A stretch of DNA of 64,000 nucleotides. It comes from Psoroptes ovis (Eukaryota > Arthropoda > Arachnida > Sarcoptiformes > Psoroptidae). Below the pieces are notes generated by a model. It did no database searches. It worked only from the letters and a program-made list of their open reading frames with translations, and was not told where the DNA came from. The DNA lies in NCBI GenBank assembly GCA_002943765.1, contig PQWQ01000005.1:496001-560000 (forward strand). The letters run 5' to 3'. Below are positions 13,701 to 25,062 of this stretch, piece after piece (the stretch's first letter is position 1; every line of letters starts with the position of its first letter). Both the position numbers and the translations under genes were made by a program.

Positions 13701-14232
13701 TTTGCCGATTTATTTCGTTGTTTAGTTTCATTATTTACTCATTATTTGATTAGATTAAATATCCGGAATTCTCGGTGATTTTGGTGATTTCGGTGATCAA
13801 AGTTTCATTATTTTCTAATATCTTTGAAACAATCAGATCACATTTCATTGGTGCTTGGGCCAATTGGCCAACTAAGATTCGGCTTCATTTGATTACAGTT
13901 GAAATTAAACTGGGGAAGAAATGAAAATATTTCCCGAAAGTTTCCCGAGAGAGAGGAACGATTGTCCATAAATCTTTGGATCATTAATCGATGATCGATG
14001 ATTTTCGATTATCGCTTTTATGGCCGATTATTTCAGTGAATTTTGGCTTCGTTTGAGCTTAGTTTATTTCGGCAAAATTTTGGCCGCGATTAATCTTCCA
14101 TAAACTATGGTTATTATTATCATCATCATAACGTTGAAAGTTATTAAACATTTTGTGAGAAATTTACTCGTAAAACAATAAAGAAATATGGTCATTCTTC
14201 TCGATAAATTTCAAAATTTACCATTGAAAATA
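10730..14232. other. AT-rich intergenic DNA
   Basis: No supported gene. The notable item is the 22-bp palindrome at 11134-11155, listed separately. Other short open frames are AT-driven. Confidence 0.5.
11134..11204. repeat. GACGTA/TACGTC palindrome pair
   Basis: A perfect 22-bp palindrome at 11134-11155 with arms GTTGACGTAGT and ACTACGTCAAC is followed about 30 bp later by GACGTACCAATACGTC. The same half-sites recur near 15953-16006, 43704 and 53719. Confidence 0.7.
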
Positions 14233-14315
14233 TTAGACTGTCCGAAAAGTTCATTCGGCTTAATCTGAATAAAGTTGCTAAATGAAAATTGGCCAAAACT
14301 TTTCGGACAGTCTAA
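14233..14315 (+). mobile_element. Mariner-like miniature foldback element, type 1
   Basis: TTAGACTGTCCGAAAAGTTC and AACTTTTCGGACAGTCTAA are perfect complements over the outer 18 or so bases. The flanks read TA on both sides. Confidence 0.9.
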
Positions 14316-14613
14316 TACACATTGAAATACATTGAAAATCCATTGAAAGACATGTAAATTGCCTTGAAATACATTTGAAAATATGATTTTCGCACTTTGA
14401 AAAAAAAGTAATTTAAATATCTAATGGCCGAATGTGGCGACAGCGACAACAACAACAGCGATTATTTACTTGGTTTGTAATTCTGTGTAATTTTATTGTC
14501 GGTGTAAATTTCACCGAGAAAAAATTTCAAAAAATTCAAAAAAAAAAATTAAATTATTAAACCAGCTGCCACACCACACAGCTGCTATTTATTTGGTGAT
14601 GAATGTGAAAATA

Positions 14614-14694
14614 TTAGGTTGTCCAAAAAGTTTTTGGCCATTTATATCGTTGAAAATAATTAAGAAATCGACAAAAACTTTTCGGACAACCTAG
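14614..14694. mobile_element. Mariner-like miniature foldback element, type 2
   Basis: TTAGGTTGTCCAAAAAGTTT and AACTTTTCGGACAACCTAG; core TTTATATCGTTG. Confidence 0.86.
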
Positions 14695-15148
14695 TATGTA
14701 AAACATACATAATTCATTTACTCGCATCAATTGATGATTGTGTTCACACTTGTTCATTGTGTTTATTTTACATAACAGCAGCATCAGCAGCAGCAGCAGC
14801 ATCAGCAATAATGTCTTTGAAAATTTGAATTTTTTCAAATTTTTTTCCACATTTTACTGGTAATTCACTGTGAAAAATTTTCGGGAAAATTCCCAGAAAT
14901 TTCTGGTGAAAACCTGTGACATTTATTCATGAATTCCTGGTGTGTTTATCTGGTTGTGTATTGTATTATGTTTATACATAACCTTTTCAGCGATTTGAAA
15001 ACAACAATTTTGAAACATTGTTTTGTTTGATGATAAATTTTCGTTTTTTTTTTTTGTGGGGGGTGGACCCTATGAACACAATGAACACAATGAAAATTGC
15101 ATTGAAATTGATACAACGAATATTTTACCCAGTAAAAAAAAAAAAATA

Positions 15149-15231
15149 ATAGGTTGTCCGATAAATTCTTACCGATTTTCCTTATAATTCTCCAACGAGT
15201 TATAATTGGCAAAAACTTTTCGGACAACCTT
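15149..15231. mobile_element. Mariner-like miniature foldback element, type 2, diverged
   Basis: TAGGTTGTCCGATAAATTCT on the left and AACTTTTCGGACAACCTT on the right. Confidence 0.82.
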
Positions 15232-15472
15232 CAATAATACATTAAAGTTGATTACCATTGGATAAGTTACCACATAGAATCGTCGCCTATGGTCTTCGTT
15301 GGTTGATCATTTTGGTTTTTCCCATTGTTCCATTGTTGGTTATATGCGATTCGCTTTATTATTATTTCGCTTGAATCTGTGCGGATCATTAATCATGGAG
15401 AATAATAATGTATCTACGATAATTTCATTTCTTCGTATACATTTCACATTCGTGTTTTATTCATTTCTATGC

Positions 15473-15529
15473 TGTGTGTGTGTGTGTGTGTGTGTGTGTT
15501 GTATGCATTCATTCATTCATTCATTCATT
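15473..15529. repeat. (TG)n and (ATTC)n microsatellites
   Basis: About 13 uninterrupted TG units (15473-15499) followed by about six ATTC units (to 15529). Confidence 0.9.
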
Positions 15530-15675
15530 GAATTCAATGTAATTCTTTGCATTTTTTAGAAAAATTTATATTTTTTTAAATGTTTGAATTTTTTAGTTTA
15601 GTTTAAAGCCATTTATTTATTTATTCATTTATTTGCTTGTTTGTTTATTTATTTTTTGTAAAAGTTTTAAAATTA

Positions 15676-15796
15676 CAGGATTTCAAGTTTTAATTTCGTA
15701 GTTTTCAATGCAATTTCGAATCGTAAAATTATGAAATTAAATTTTAAAACTATGAAAATCAATTTTTAAAATCCCAAATAAAAACTTGAAGCCCTG
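15676..15796. mobile_element. Second family of miniature inverted-repeat element, copy 1
   Basis: Begins CAGGATTTCAAGTTTTAATT and ends AAAACTTGAAGCCCTG. The interior also pairs (GTAGTTTTCAATG with TTTTAAAACTATGAAAA). Two relatives occur at 36954-37114 and 37434-37553. The CAGGG/CCCTG ends and a TA on some flanks would fit a Tc1-type element; hAT is also possible. Confidence 0.7.
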
Positions 15797-15952
15797 AATA
15801 CTTATTGTAATATTAATATATATGAAAGTGTGTGCTGGTTGTGTGTTTATTGTGTGAATGATTTGATTTGTGTTCGAAATTTAGAAAATTTTAAAAAATT
15901 TGAAAACATTTTGAAAATGTTCAGAATTTTCAAAATTCCACTGACGTAGTTT

Positions 15953-16006
15953 TACGCTCAGAAATTTTTAGTTTTGATTTGAACAAATGACGTACCAGTA
16001 CGTCAT
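15953..16006. repeat. GACGTA/TACGTC palindrome site, second locus
   Basis: TGACGTAGTTTTACG followed by the near-perfect palindrome GACGTACCAGTACGTC, an arrangement like that at 11134-11204. Confidence 0.6.
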
Positions 16007-17068
16007 TAGATAGGCAGCGTTCATGAAATTACCGGGGCTAAATCATCATGATGAGTAAATTGTTTTGCCGGCATTTTCTCGAAAGAAACCTAAAATATTT
16101 GAATCAGGATTTTTTTTTCTTTTCGAAGATATAAACCTTTTATCGATGCTATTTATATCATTTTATCAGCCTTTTAAACATTCCAAATAACACTTTTCAA
16201 TGCATTTTACATCAATTCGAATAATCGAATTTCGGTTATCAGATTTTCCTTCTTGAATTTATGAATTTTCAGACCATATAAATCATTAAATGATCAAAGA
16301 ATAAAAATAAAGTTTATCAATCAACAAATCAACGACAACAACAATGAGCCTTTGTGTCATAACACAATGACACATCTTCATGATAAAATGTCATTTTAGG
16401 CCTTGAGGGCATGTATTTTTTACCGAAGAACTTCGACGAATTCAAACGAATACGAACGACCGAAGCATTCCTTCCAAGGATCTGAATGGCATCGGATGCG
16501 CGTACGTCAGGCTCGAATTCCACGAACATCGAGCCTCTGGAACACTGAAACTGATTGATCGACGAAGGATAATCGAAGATAATCGAAAATTTGATCCTAA
16601 GAAAAATTTGGTTCGAAGAAAATCTTTCGCCGAAAATCTCCATAAAATCTTCCAGAAAAAAACATTTCCAAAGATTGACAATTCTTAGGTCCTTACACAA
16701 CTATAAGCTATAACCAACAAAGAAGAATTGTTAATCGATTGATTTAAATAAGTTGAAATTTCGAATTTCAAAAGAATAATCGATCGATCGAAAGATTTCT
16801 ATTCATTCATTCATTCATTCATTATCGATGTAAATTTGTGAATTTCAAGCAATTTTAAATAGATTTCTTTAAGATTTGTCAGAGATTTCCATGAAGACTT
16901 TCCAAAAAAATTTCTTAGGCTTGACCATCACACTCCCACACATACATACACATTCGCACACGCAGCTGTGCCCAAAAACCGAATGGTCTCGAAAAATGGT
17001 CCATGTATTTGTGGACATTCATTCGACGACCGAAAGTGGACAATGGTCGCCCCTTTTGGACAATTGTA

Positions 17069-17148
17069 TTAGGTTGTCCCATAAGTTTTTGTCGATTATA
17101 TCGTAGGAAATCATGAGAAAATCGGCAAGAACTTATGGGACAACCTAA
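17069..17148. mobile_element. Mariner-like miniature foldback element, type 3 arms with type 2 core
   Basis: TTAGGTTGTCCCATAAGTTT and GAACTTATGGGACAACCTAA, core TTATATCGTAGG. The arms pair almost perfectly, and TA flanks both ends. Confidence 0.9.
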
Positions 17149-18604
17149 TATTTGTATTGATTCAATGGTGTGAATAAGTTGTAAATAAGATTGTTTTCAA
17201 ATGAAGAAAATTTAATTCAAGAAATCGGAATAATTCTTATTCCGAAAAATTCTTTGGACCAATTTCTTTAAGAATTTCTATTTGAAATCTTGAATTATTC
17301 GTGTTAACATGATGAATGAATACACATTTAAAATGTATTCAATTCAAAATGTATTTAAGTCAATTCTTGTTTCCAGTGTACGAAACATTGAACGAATGTA
17401 CATTTATTCAATTCACATTTATTCATTCATTGAGATTTCGTATTCATTGATTTCAATTATTATTGTTTTTTTTTTGTTTTTTCACAAATCTCGATTTACC
17501 AGTATCAATGGCTATCGTATCTCGATATCAATCGCTGATGGAATTGATTCAGAATTGATTCAGAATAATTCAGAATAATTCTGAATAATTCAAAAAAACA
17601 AAAACAAAACGATAAGTAAATGTAAATAAATGCAGAGAGAAAATTTTTTCTGCAAATTTCGCAAATTTTACCCTTGAAATTACCCTTGGAAAAATAATTC
17701 TTGGAATTTGGGAATTTTTCTTCAGAATTTTAATGGGTCAAAATTTAGGAAAATTTTTTTTTTTAAAAATTCACCAAAAGTCTTTGAATAATAATAAACC
17801 TTAGATTTTGCTCGACTTTTACCCTAGTTTCATCCGTGATTTGGCCCATGATTTACCCGTGTTTTACACGAAGATAATTTCCCTCAGAAGAAAACTCATG
17901 AAAATATTTTCTCTCGGTGTGAAAATGTGTTCACATCTGTTTCGTTTCATCTGTATTGAATTATTGCCAGATCAAAAGCTAAAAGAAATCAAATCAAATT
18001 ATTATTATTATTTGCTTGAAAATGTTCATTCAATATTCTTTGATTGAAATTCTTTGATTACTTTGCTTATTCATTTTGATTTATTTCATTATTTTGATTC
18101 TTGCATTTCTGATAAAATTTTCAATAAATTCAATAATAAACCCTCAGAACTCTACGAGAGAAATATTTCCTTGAAAATATTTCTTTAAGAATAAATTCTT
18201 TAAGACGTTCGTAGAAAATAGATTAATCGTAACATTTTTCTTTCTTTCGGGAAGAGTAAAGGGTTAAATTTTCCGAAATTTTCTCAAAAATTAAATTCCG
18301 TTAATATTCTTTGGAAATATTTAACCCTTTTCGATTCTTTTTGGATGATGATGATGATGATGAATGATAATTCAAAATCTTAAAAATTTGATTCTAAGGG
18401 GCCCCTGCTCCCCCCTCTGGAAAACATTTTCCAGTATTCGTTTTCGATCATTCTTTGTGCATATGTTCAAATGCCATGGCTATGGTTTTTCGACGTTCTG
18501 TTTCGGGCCCCAATCAAATTTACCATGGTGAAAGGGTTATTGTTTTTGGGGGGGGGTGGTGTTGAATGAATGAATGAATGCTAATGATGCATGTGAATGT
18601 CTGT

Positions 18605-18642
<38 letters not shown>

Positions 18643-18914
18643 GAAGCTTATAAGGCCTATAAGCCTTCAACCACATCAGCAGGCAACAACTGCTGCACAA
18701 TGAACGTGGATATTTCAGATTTCGTATATTTTTCCATTTAATGACTTTTTATTATTTGAATTTTTTAAAAATTTCCCACAATTGAAAAATAATGTTTTCA
18801 ACCCTTCTTTCGTCGATGATGATGCTTTAGTGTTTCGTTATCTCTACAAACAATAATCGAATCGGGTATTCAAAGGGTTATTCGGATGCATTTTTTTTCC
18901 AGTGTAAAAAAATA
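17149..18914. other. AT-rich intergenic DNA
   Basis: No supported gene. A (TG)n microsatellite lies at 18602-18638. Short GC-richer patches (for example about 18400-18420, a C/G-rich run) have no evident function. Confidence 0.5.
18602..18638. repeat. (TG)n microsatellite
   Basis: A 37-bp TG run with one TTTG interruption. Confidence 0.9.
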
Positions 18915-18994
18915 TTAGGCTGTCCGATAAGTTCATTCGGCTTAATCCGTCATTGTGCACAGTAAAATCGGCCAAAACTTTTCGGACAGCCTAA
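18915..18994 (+). mobile_element. Mariner-like miniature foldback element, type 1
   Basis: TTAGGCTGTCCGATAAGTTC and AACTTTTCGGACAGCCTAA, with TA on both flanks. Confidence 0.9.
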
Positions 18995-19271
18995 TATTTT
19001 TTCACATCAAATTATTCATTATTTAGCTGTGTTTTAGTTTTAGTTTAAGTCGAAGCTTCGAGTTCATTATCAGTCGATATGATAATAAAATGAATTAATG
19101 CCTTTGAAATGTTGAACTAAAATTTAAAAATAATTTTTTTTTAATCGAAATGAAATGATCGAATTTAATGAATGATTGTATGGCTGTTTGTGTGCATTTG
19201 ATATCGGTAGTGTGTGTGTGTGTGTGTAAACACTGCACATTTCATTGATTTTTAAATAAATTTTCAAATTA

Positions 19272-19351
19272 TTAAATTGTCCGAAAAGTTCTTGCCGATT
19301 TTTCCATAGTTATTCACTTCAAAACCGGCAAGAACTTTTCGGACAATCTAA
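19272..19351. mobile_element. Mariner-like miniature foldback element, type 2
   Basis: TTAAATTGTCCGAAAAGTTC and GAACTTTTCGGACAATCTAA, with TTGCCGA / CCGGCAAGA in the stem. Confidence 0.88.
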
Positions 19352-19751
19352 TAATTTATTATTTAAAATTTAAAAAAAAATGATCATTTTCTCATCTGCC
19401 ATAAATTATCATCAATTATCATACAGTTAAATCATTCATTTAGCATTGCATTCAATGCTTTTGCATTGAAATTCAATGAATTCCAACGGAATTCCAACGG
19501 AATTTCAATCCATATTTGAAGCTAATCAAATGTGAATTCCAAATGAAGTTTTTCCCGTTGTAAATTATTGTTGTTTTTTTACAGAGTTAAACCCTTTTCA
19601 TTTGTAGTCATGAAAATAATGATTTTTTGTTATTATTTAATGATTTAACCCTTTCAATTAATGGAAAATGAATCAAAAATCAACAAAATCCTTTTACATA
19701 CATACATACATTTATTTATTTCCATATTTACACATCGTTAATTGTGTACAA

Positions 19752-19832
19752 TTAGGTTGTCCGATAAGTTTTTGCTGATTTTCTTATCATTTTCTTACGA
19801 TATAATCGACAAAAACTTTTTGGACAATCTAA
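19752..19832. mobile_element. Mariner-like miniature foldback element, type 2
   Basis: TTAGGTTGTCCGATAAGTTT and AACTTTTTGGACAATCTAA. Confidence 0.87.
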
Positions 19833-20159
19833 TTGTAGATCATTGATCGTTAATCATCGTCGAATCCGTTGAATCCGTTGATTGTGTGTAAAAAATCATT
19901 TTTCAATGTGTGTTTGTATTTCATTACTTTCTATACACATACACACACACCATGTCTATACATATATCGATATGTGTGTGTGTGTGTGTGCACACCACAT
20001 CGATTGGTGTGGATTCATTCATTTATTCAATATGGTCCAATGGTACAATATGTATTAATTTGTCTACCATGGAGACCATATTCAATATGGTCAATATGAG
20101 TCTTAAATGTTGGTGTAATATGTTCAAACATTAAACATCTTAGAAATAATAATAATAAT

Positions 20160-20241
20160 AATAGGTTGTCCAATAAGTTCTTGCCGTTTTTTCAATTTTT
20201 TTTTCACTTGAAAAACGGCAAAAACTTATGGGACAACCTAA
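20160..20241. mobile_element. Mariner-like miniature foldback element, type 3
   Basis: TAGGTTGTCCAATAAGTTCT on the left, AACTTATGGGACAACCTA on the right; core poly-T between CCGTTTTT and AAAAACGG. Confidence 0.86.
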
Positions 20242-20349
20242 TATAATAAATATATTTTATGATCAAGATCTTGTCGAGATGAAGAAAAAAAAAACAACAA
20301 ATGAATAATTGTCATTTATTATTGCTGTTTGTTTGTTCATTCATTTATT

Positions 20350-20430
20350 ATGGTTGTCCGAAAAGTTTTGGCCGATTTTTGATGAACAACTCTATTGTGA
20401 TTAAGCCGAATATACTTTTCGGACAACTAA
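20350..20430 (-). mobile_element. Mariner-like miniature foldback element, type 1 reversed
   Basis: GGTTGTCCGAAAAGTTTTGG and ACTTTTCGGACAACTAA, with GATGAACAACTCTATT in the core. Confidence 0.86.
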
Positions 20431-21189
20431 ATATTATTATTATTACGATCATAATCACCATTGATTCTATCAACCAATGATGATGATGATCATTGTGATT
20501 AAATAATTTTCCATCTCTGTGTATGTGTGTATGTGTATGTATGTATAATCATTAATAATTATTGAATGAAATATCGCTTTACAATACAAGCCTTTAGGGT
20601 TAACAAATACATGTGTATTACATGCACACACACACACACACACGCCTTTATTACAAGAATCGAACCAAATATTGATAATTGAACCATTCAATTTAATTGA
20701 TTCAATTGAATTGAATTATTATCATTTTTATCATTTGTAAGAGAATTTTTTGTTCGGCCACGATTCGTCTTTGGTCGACAATAAATTGATTATCATTCGA
20801 TTCATGTTGTTGTCTTTATTATTATTCAAAGGTCTTTCTCTTTCGATCTTCTTCATTTTGCTTCATTTTACACCCGATGGTTTACACAGACCATTTTCGG
20901 TAATTTGTCTGAAGAAGCAGTATCCATTTCTATTCAATCGAATTATAATCAATGGTTTTCTGGTTACTGGTGTTTGGTCAATCGAATGGTGCTCCATTCA
21001 TAATAATAATGATGATAATAATTAACTTCAAAATACTAAGAATTATTAATGAATCATTAATAATTGAAAATTGAAAATTGAAAATTAATTAATCGATTCA
21101 ATTTCGATTCGATTCTATTCGATTCAATTTTCATAGTTTTTTGAATCGTACACAAAAAATGTCATAATTATTCGAATTAAAATTATATT

Positions 21190-21289
21190 TATGGTTGTCC
21201 GAAAAGTTTTGGCCAATTTTCATTCGATCATTATAATGCGCAACTCTATTCGTGATTAAGCCGAATGAACTTTTCGGACAACCTCTAAT
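21190..21289 (-). mobile_element. Mariner-like miniature foldback element, type 1 reversed, long copy
   Basis: GGTTGTCCGAAAAGTTTTGG and GAACTTTTCGGACAACCTCTAA. About 100 bp, with about 15 extra bases near the core. Confidence 0.85.
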
Positions 21290-21810
21290 ATTATTATTAA
21301 ATAAATACAAAAGAATCGATGAATTAATGAATGATAATGATAATAATGAAATAAAGAAATAATTAATTTAAATGAAAGCCGAATCATATTCAATTCGAAT
21401 TCGATTGAACAGAATTCAATGAGAATCCAATTCATAATGAATTTCGAATGTATTTTTCCAATTGAATACCCGAATTTAGCCAATAATACGGTCTTTAATT
21501 ATTTCATTATTATTTGACCATGTTTCGATACCGATGAATGGATCCATTGAATGATGGTCCACAAACAATGAAGCCATATTCGATTCTGAATTATCAGAGA
21601 TCATCAAACACGACAACTTTTAACTTTCGAATTGATAAATGAATAAATAAACCCAAATGAGCTGAATAAACCCAATTGAATTGAATAATTTTCCAAATTT
21701 TTTCCCAGTACCGAAACCAAATAATAATGATGATAATAGATCATAGAACAGTTGATCATCATCATCAAAGCAACTGATGATGATGATGATGATGATCATA
21801 ATTAATAAAA

Positions 21811-21892
21811 ATGGTTGTCCGAAAAGTTTTATGCCGATTATATCGTAGAAAATGATTGAAAAATCGGCCTAAAACTTTTTGGACAACCTAAT
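21811..21892. mobile_element. Mariner-like miniature foldback element, type 2
   Basis: GGTTGTCCGAAAAGTTTTAT and AACTTTTTGGACAACCTAA; core TTATATCGTAG. Confidence 0.87.
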
Positions 21893-22788
21893 AAAACATG
21901 GTAACATCATCAAAAAAAAATTCGAATTTCAAATTTTTAAGAAGATTATGTTCCATATGTGTGTCCTGTCTATGTTTGTGTACAATATGTGTCAATATAT
22001 GTTCAATATGTATGCTGCTGCCAAATAATTATTTGACATATTCGCAGTCGACTATGCCGATGATTGAGCCTAGAAATGTTGGCAGTGTCTCAAGTGTTCA
22101 GGCGCCTAACGAACTCAAAGGGTTGAATGCTTGTCGAATGCCAGAATTTCTGTTCAAAAATTGATGGAAATTTTCCAGAAATTTTCGAAAATTTTCCAGA
22201 AATTCTAGGAAAACAACTCAATTTTTTTTGATAGCGAAAAAATTCGATAACAAAAAATTGATAAAAATGACAGGCCTAAAGGGTTAAAAAAAGGGTTATA
22301 GTCGACAAGCGAACAAACAAAAGTATGTCAGAAACATTTTTTGTTTTTTTCCCGTGAAAATGTTTACGGGAACATTTTCTTTGATATTTTCGAATACCGA
22401 TAAGCTTTAGAGGTGCCTGTGTTTAGGACCCCATTTCACACCATTTTCTCCGATTGTAGATAACGAATTTGTTTGTACCAAGTGATTTATGGATTTTTGT
22501 GTCGAAGGTCCATTCCTGTAAAAAGTTTCCTGAAAAAAAAGGACCATTAATTCGAGAAATTTTCCCTGGAAAATTTCTGGAAAACGAATTTTGGTTTGCC
22601 GGGAATTTTCGAATATTCACTCGGACCGTTGAACAATACGAATAAATGAGCATTTACATTCATTTTTTATTTTAAATGTCAAACAATATCTTAAGATAAT
22701 CTTGGTAAAATGACCGAATATTCTTGGCTATTGGTTTCTTATCGCCTTGATAATCGAATTGGCAAAGGAATTTGGCCATTCATTCCAT

Positions 22789-23004
22789 TCATATTTGCAT
22801 AGGAATATGACCGATAGCTTCTCCTGCACCTCCACCAGATCGGAATGACCCTTTGACATCGGCCATGATCGGTCCTAAATGGGCCCATAATGAATAGCCT
22901 TGATCTGCCCTGAAACGCTGAAGAACTGGCTTCGAATGGCATGAATTCAACCACGGATAGAGTCCCCCCGCTTGAAAGCCAAGGCTTTGTCTGTGGACAC
23001 TGCA
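22789..23004 (-). pseudogene. GC-rich open frame, possible gene or pseudogene fragment
   Basis: On the minus strand 71 codons are open from just after a TAA to a TGA, with clearly higher GC than the flanks. The translation contains GFQAGGLYPWLNSC, RADQGYSLWAHLGPIMADVK and GSFRSGGGAGEAIG and has a normal amino-acid mix, unlike the Asn/Ile/Phe-rich chance frames nearby. It has no early Met. A TACTAAT followed by a CAG acceptor-like site precedes it, so it could be a terminal exon, an old insertion or a decayed gene. I do not recognise the family, and chance remains possible. Confidence 0.3.
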
Positions 23005-23360
23005 TTAGTAAGGGCTATTCATTGATTCCAATGATTAATTCACATGTTTAAATGATGTTTTTACAATTGAATAATCATAATGATATGGATATGAATATGA
23101 ATATGGATGGATGGAATGGAATGGACTCATGGACCTCATAAATTCATGAATTCATTCGTAAATATTCATATCAAAATCTATTAGTTCCAAGCTTTCCAAT
23201 TTTCACTATTTGATGATGGCCATAGTGATGGCTGATGATGGTTAAATGTGTATAAAATAAGTTTTTTCTTTGGGTGGGAGAAATAATAATAATCTTAAAC
23301 CGCTCTACAGTCGATGCCCGAGTATTCTCGTCTATGAGATTTTGCTTGCAATTTGCTCAT

Positions 23361-23377
23361 CCCGTGTCTGACACGGG
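23361..23377. repeat. GC-rich perfect hairpin
   Basis: CCCGTGTC, one T, then GACACGGG: an 8-bp perfect stem in an AT-rich setting. No known role. Confidence 0.5.
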
Positions 23378-25062
23378 CATGTTCAATGCATTTTCTATGG
23401 AACAAAAAATTTTAACGACAGCTTCAATGGAACTTTTTGTCAAAATGTTGCGACCATTAGCTGGTGTTTCGAATATCATTTTTCTTTTTGACCATTGTTA
23501 TTGATGATCATGGCGATGATGGCGATCATGATGATTATGATGATGAAATATTATCATTATCAATGATGATAATGATGATAATGATTACAATGAAGATATG
23601 GATTGGATGATGATATTTGTTTTCTTTACTCACTTATTTCTCATAGACCCATTGGAAAATATGTTGGGCCATAATGGGGCCTATGATGTGTCTGTATGTA
23701 TGTCCACATTGTCATCAATGATAATGATGATTAACATTCATTTGGTTGTATTTCATTGAATTACTCATACACAAACAACATGACAATCGTATCATCATAT
23801 CTGGCCATTGTCAATGTCTTTTTTGAACAATAAATATTCATTCGTCTTCTTTTTGAAAAAAATGTATAGCCTTTGTATATGTGTGTGTGTGTTCGGTTGT
23901 CTCTGTGGATATTCGTATCCAGTTTCTTAGATGTGTGTGTGTTGAGTGTATCAGCATCAAAACACATACAAACAATGAACATTGATGAACCGTGGACCTC
24001 ACAAACATCATTTGGACCAAATATTTCTTCAAATGGACCTCAGACAATAAGGAGCGGACCTCAGACAATGAGCAATAAGAACCGTTATCATTGAGTCTAT
24101 GGGATAGTTTTTCTATTGGAAAATTTTTCCATTAGTTTTCTATGAGGATTCTTTAAGATATTCCAATTCTTCAAAGACATTATTCTTCAGTATTTTCTTA
24201 CATTTATTACCATTAGGTTAGTTGTACTTGTTCATTGTATTATGGGATTGTCAAAATTTTAAAAAAGTAAATTTTTCTTCGTTTTTTTTCTTATCTTTGA
24301 AATTGAACTTTATTTTTCATTTCTTTAAGACATTTTCTCTCTTTTGGTGTCTGTGAGAAATTCCACATGATTTAAGAATGTTTAAGAATGCAATTCTTTG
24401 TGTACAGTTAGGAGCTATTCTTGGGCCAATTCTCGGGTAGTTTCAATGGTTCAAAGAATTTCTGGTCGATTCTCGGTGAATTTCTGGTGAAATTTCAAGG
24501 AATTTTTCTTATTCAAAGAATTTAAAAAGAATTCAAGAATAATTCAAGAAGAATTCTGGCATATATCATCATTGGTGGCAAGTGTTAATGTCATTTTTTG
24601 TGAAAAATTTTTTATAAATTTTTCTGGTTCTTAGTAAATTCTGGTGTTCACATGGTAGAATTTGGTTGTTTCGAATGTTTCTCTTTGCATTTGATTGTTT
24701 TGAAAGGGTTGTATCAGGGTCTAGGCCTGGTTACCCTTTAAATGTTTTTTTTTGTTTCAATTATTCTTACCAAAAATAATTTTGACCAGAATTTTTGCAT
24801 TTTTTCAGAGGTGTGTAAAGCAGGTCAAGAGAACAAGAAGCTTGAATACGCTTACCCAATACTATTCACAAATTTTCAAAAAATTAATCCAGCAAATCTG
24901 TGATATTATTATCAAATCTTTGAGGTCATATTTTGAATCGATTTCATATTCGATATTTTATGAGTTCAAATGTAAATCCGAATGCATATTGGAGCATAAT
25001 ATTATCGGCTAAATATTATCAATGCTAGTCAATACAATTTCAAATAACAATAATCTTGAATA

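Larger units (their letters stand above)
15232..17068. other. AT-rich intergenic DNA
   Basis: Contains the (TG)n and ATTC microsatellites, one member of a second inverted-repeat family (15676-15796) and a second GACGTA/TACGTC site pair. A 123-codon minus-strand open frame at 16329-16700 has no domain I can name. Confidence 0.5.
20431..25062. other. AT-rich DNA upstream of the sidestep-like gene
   Basis: Probably includes the promoter and 5' UTR of the sidestep-like gene near its 3' end, but no element can be pinned down. Contains (CA)n and (GAT)n microsatellites, two foldback elements, a short hairpin at 23361-23377 and the GC-rich open frame at 22789-23004. Confidence 0.5.

Noticed and set aside
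16329..16700. 123-codon minus-strand open frame with a stretch like GSMFVEFEPDVRASDAIQIL, faintly RRM-like.
   Set aside because: The resemblance covers one short stretch only, another long frame overlaps it on the same strand, and there is no splice or domain context. Chance is the simpler reading.
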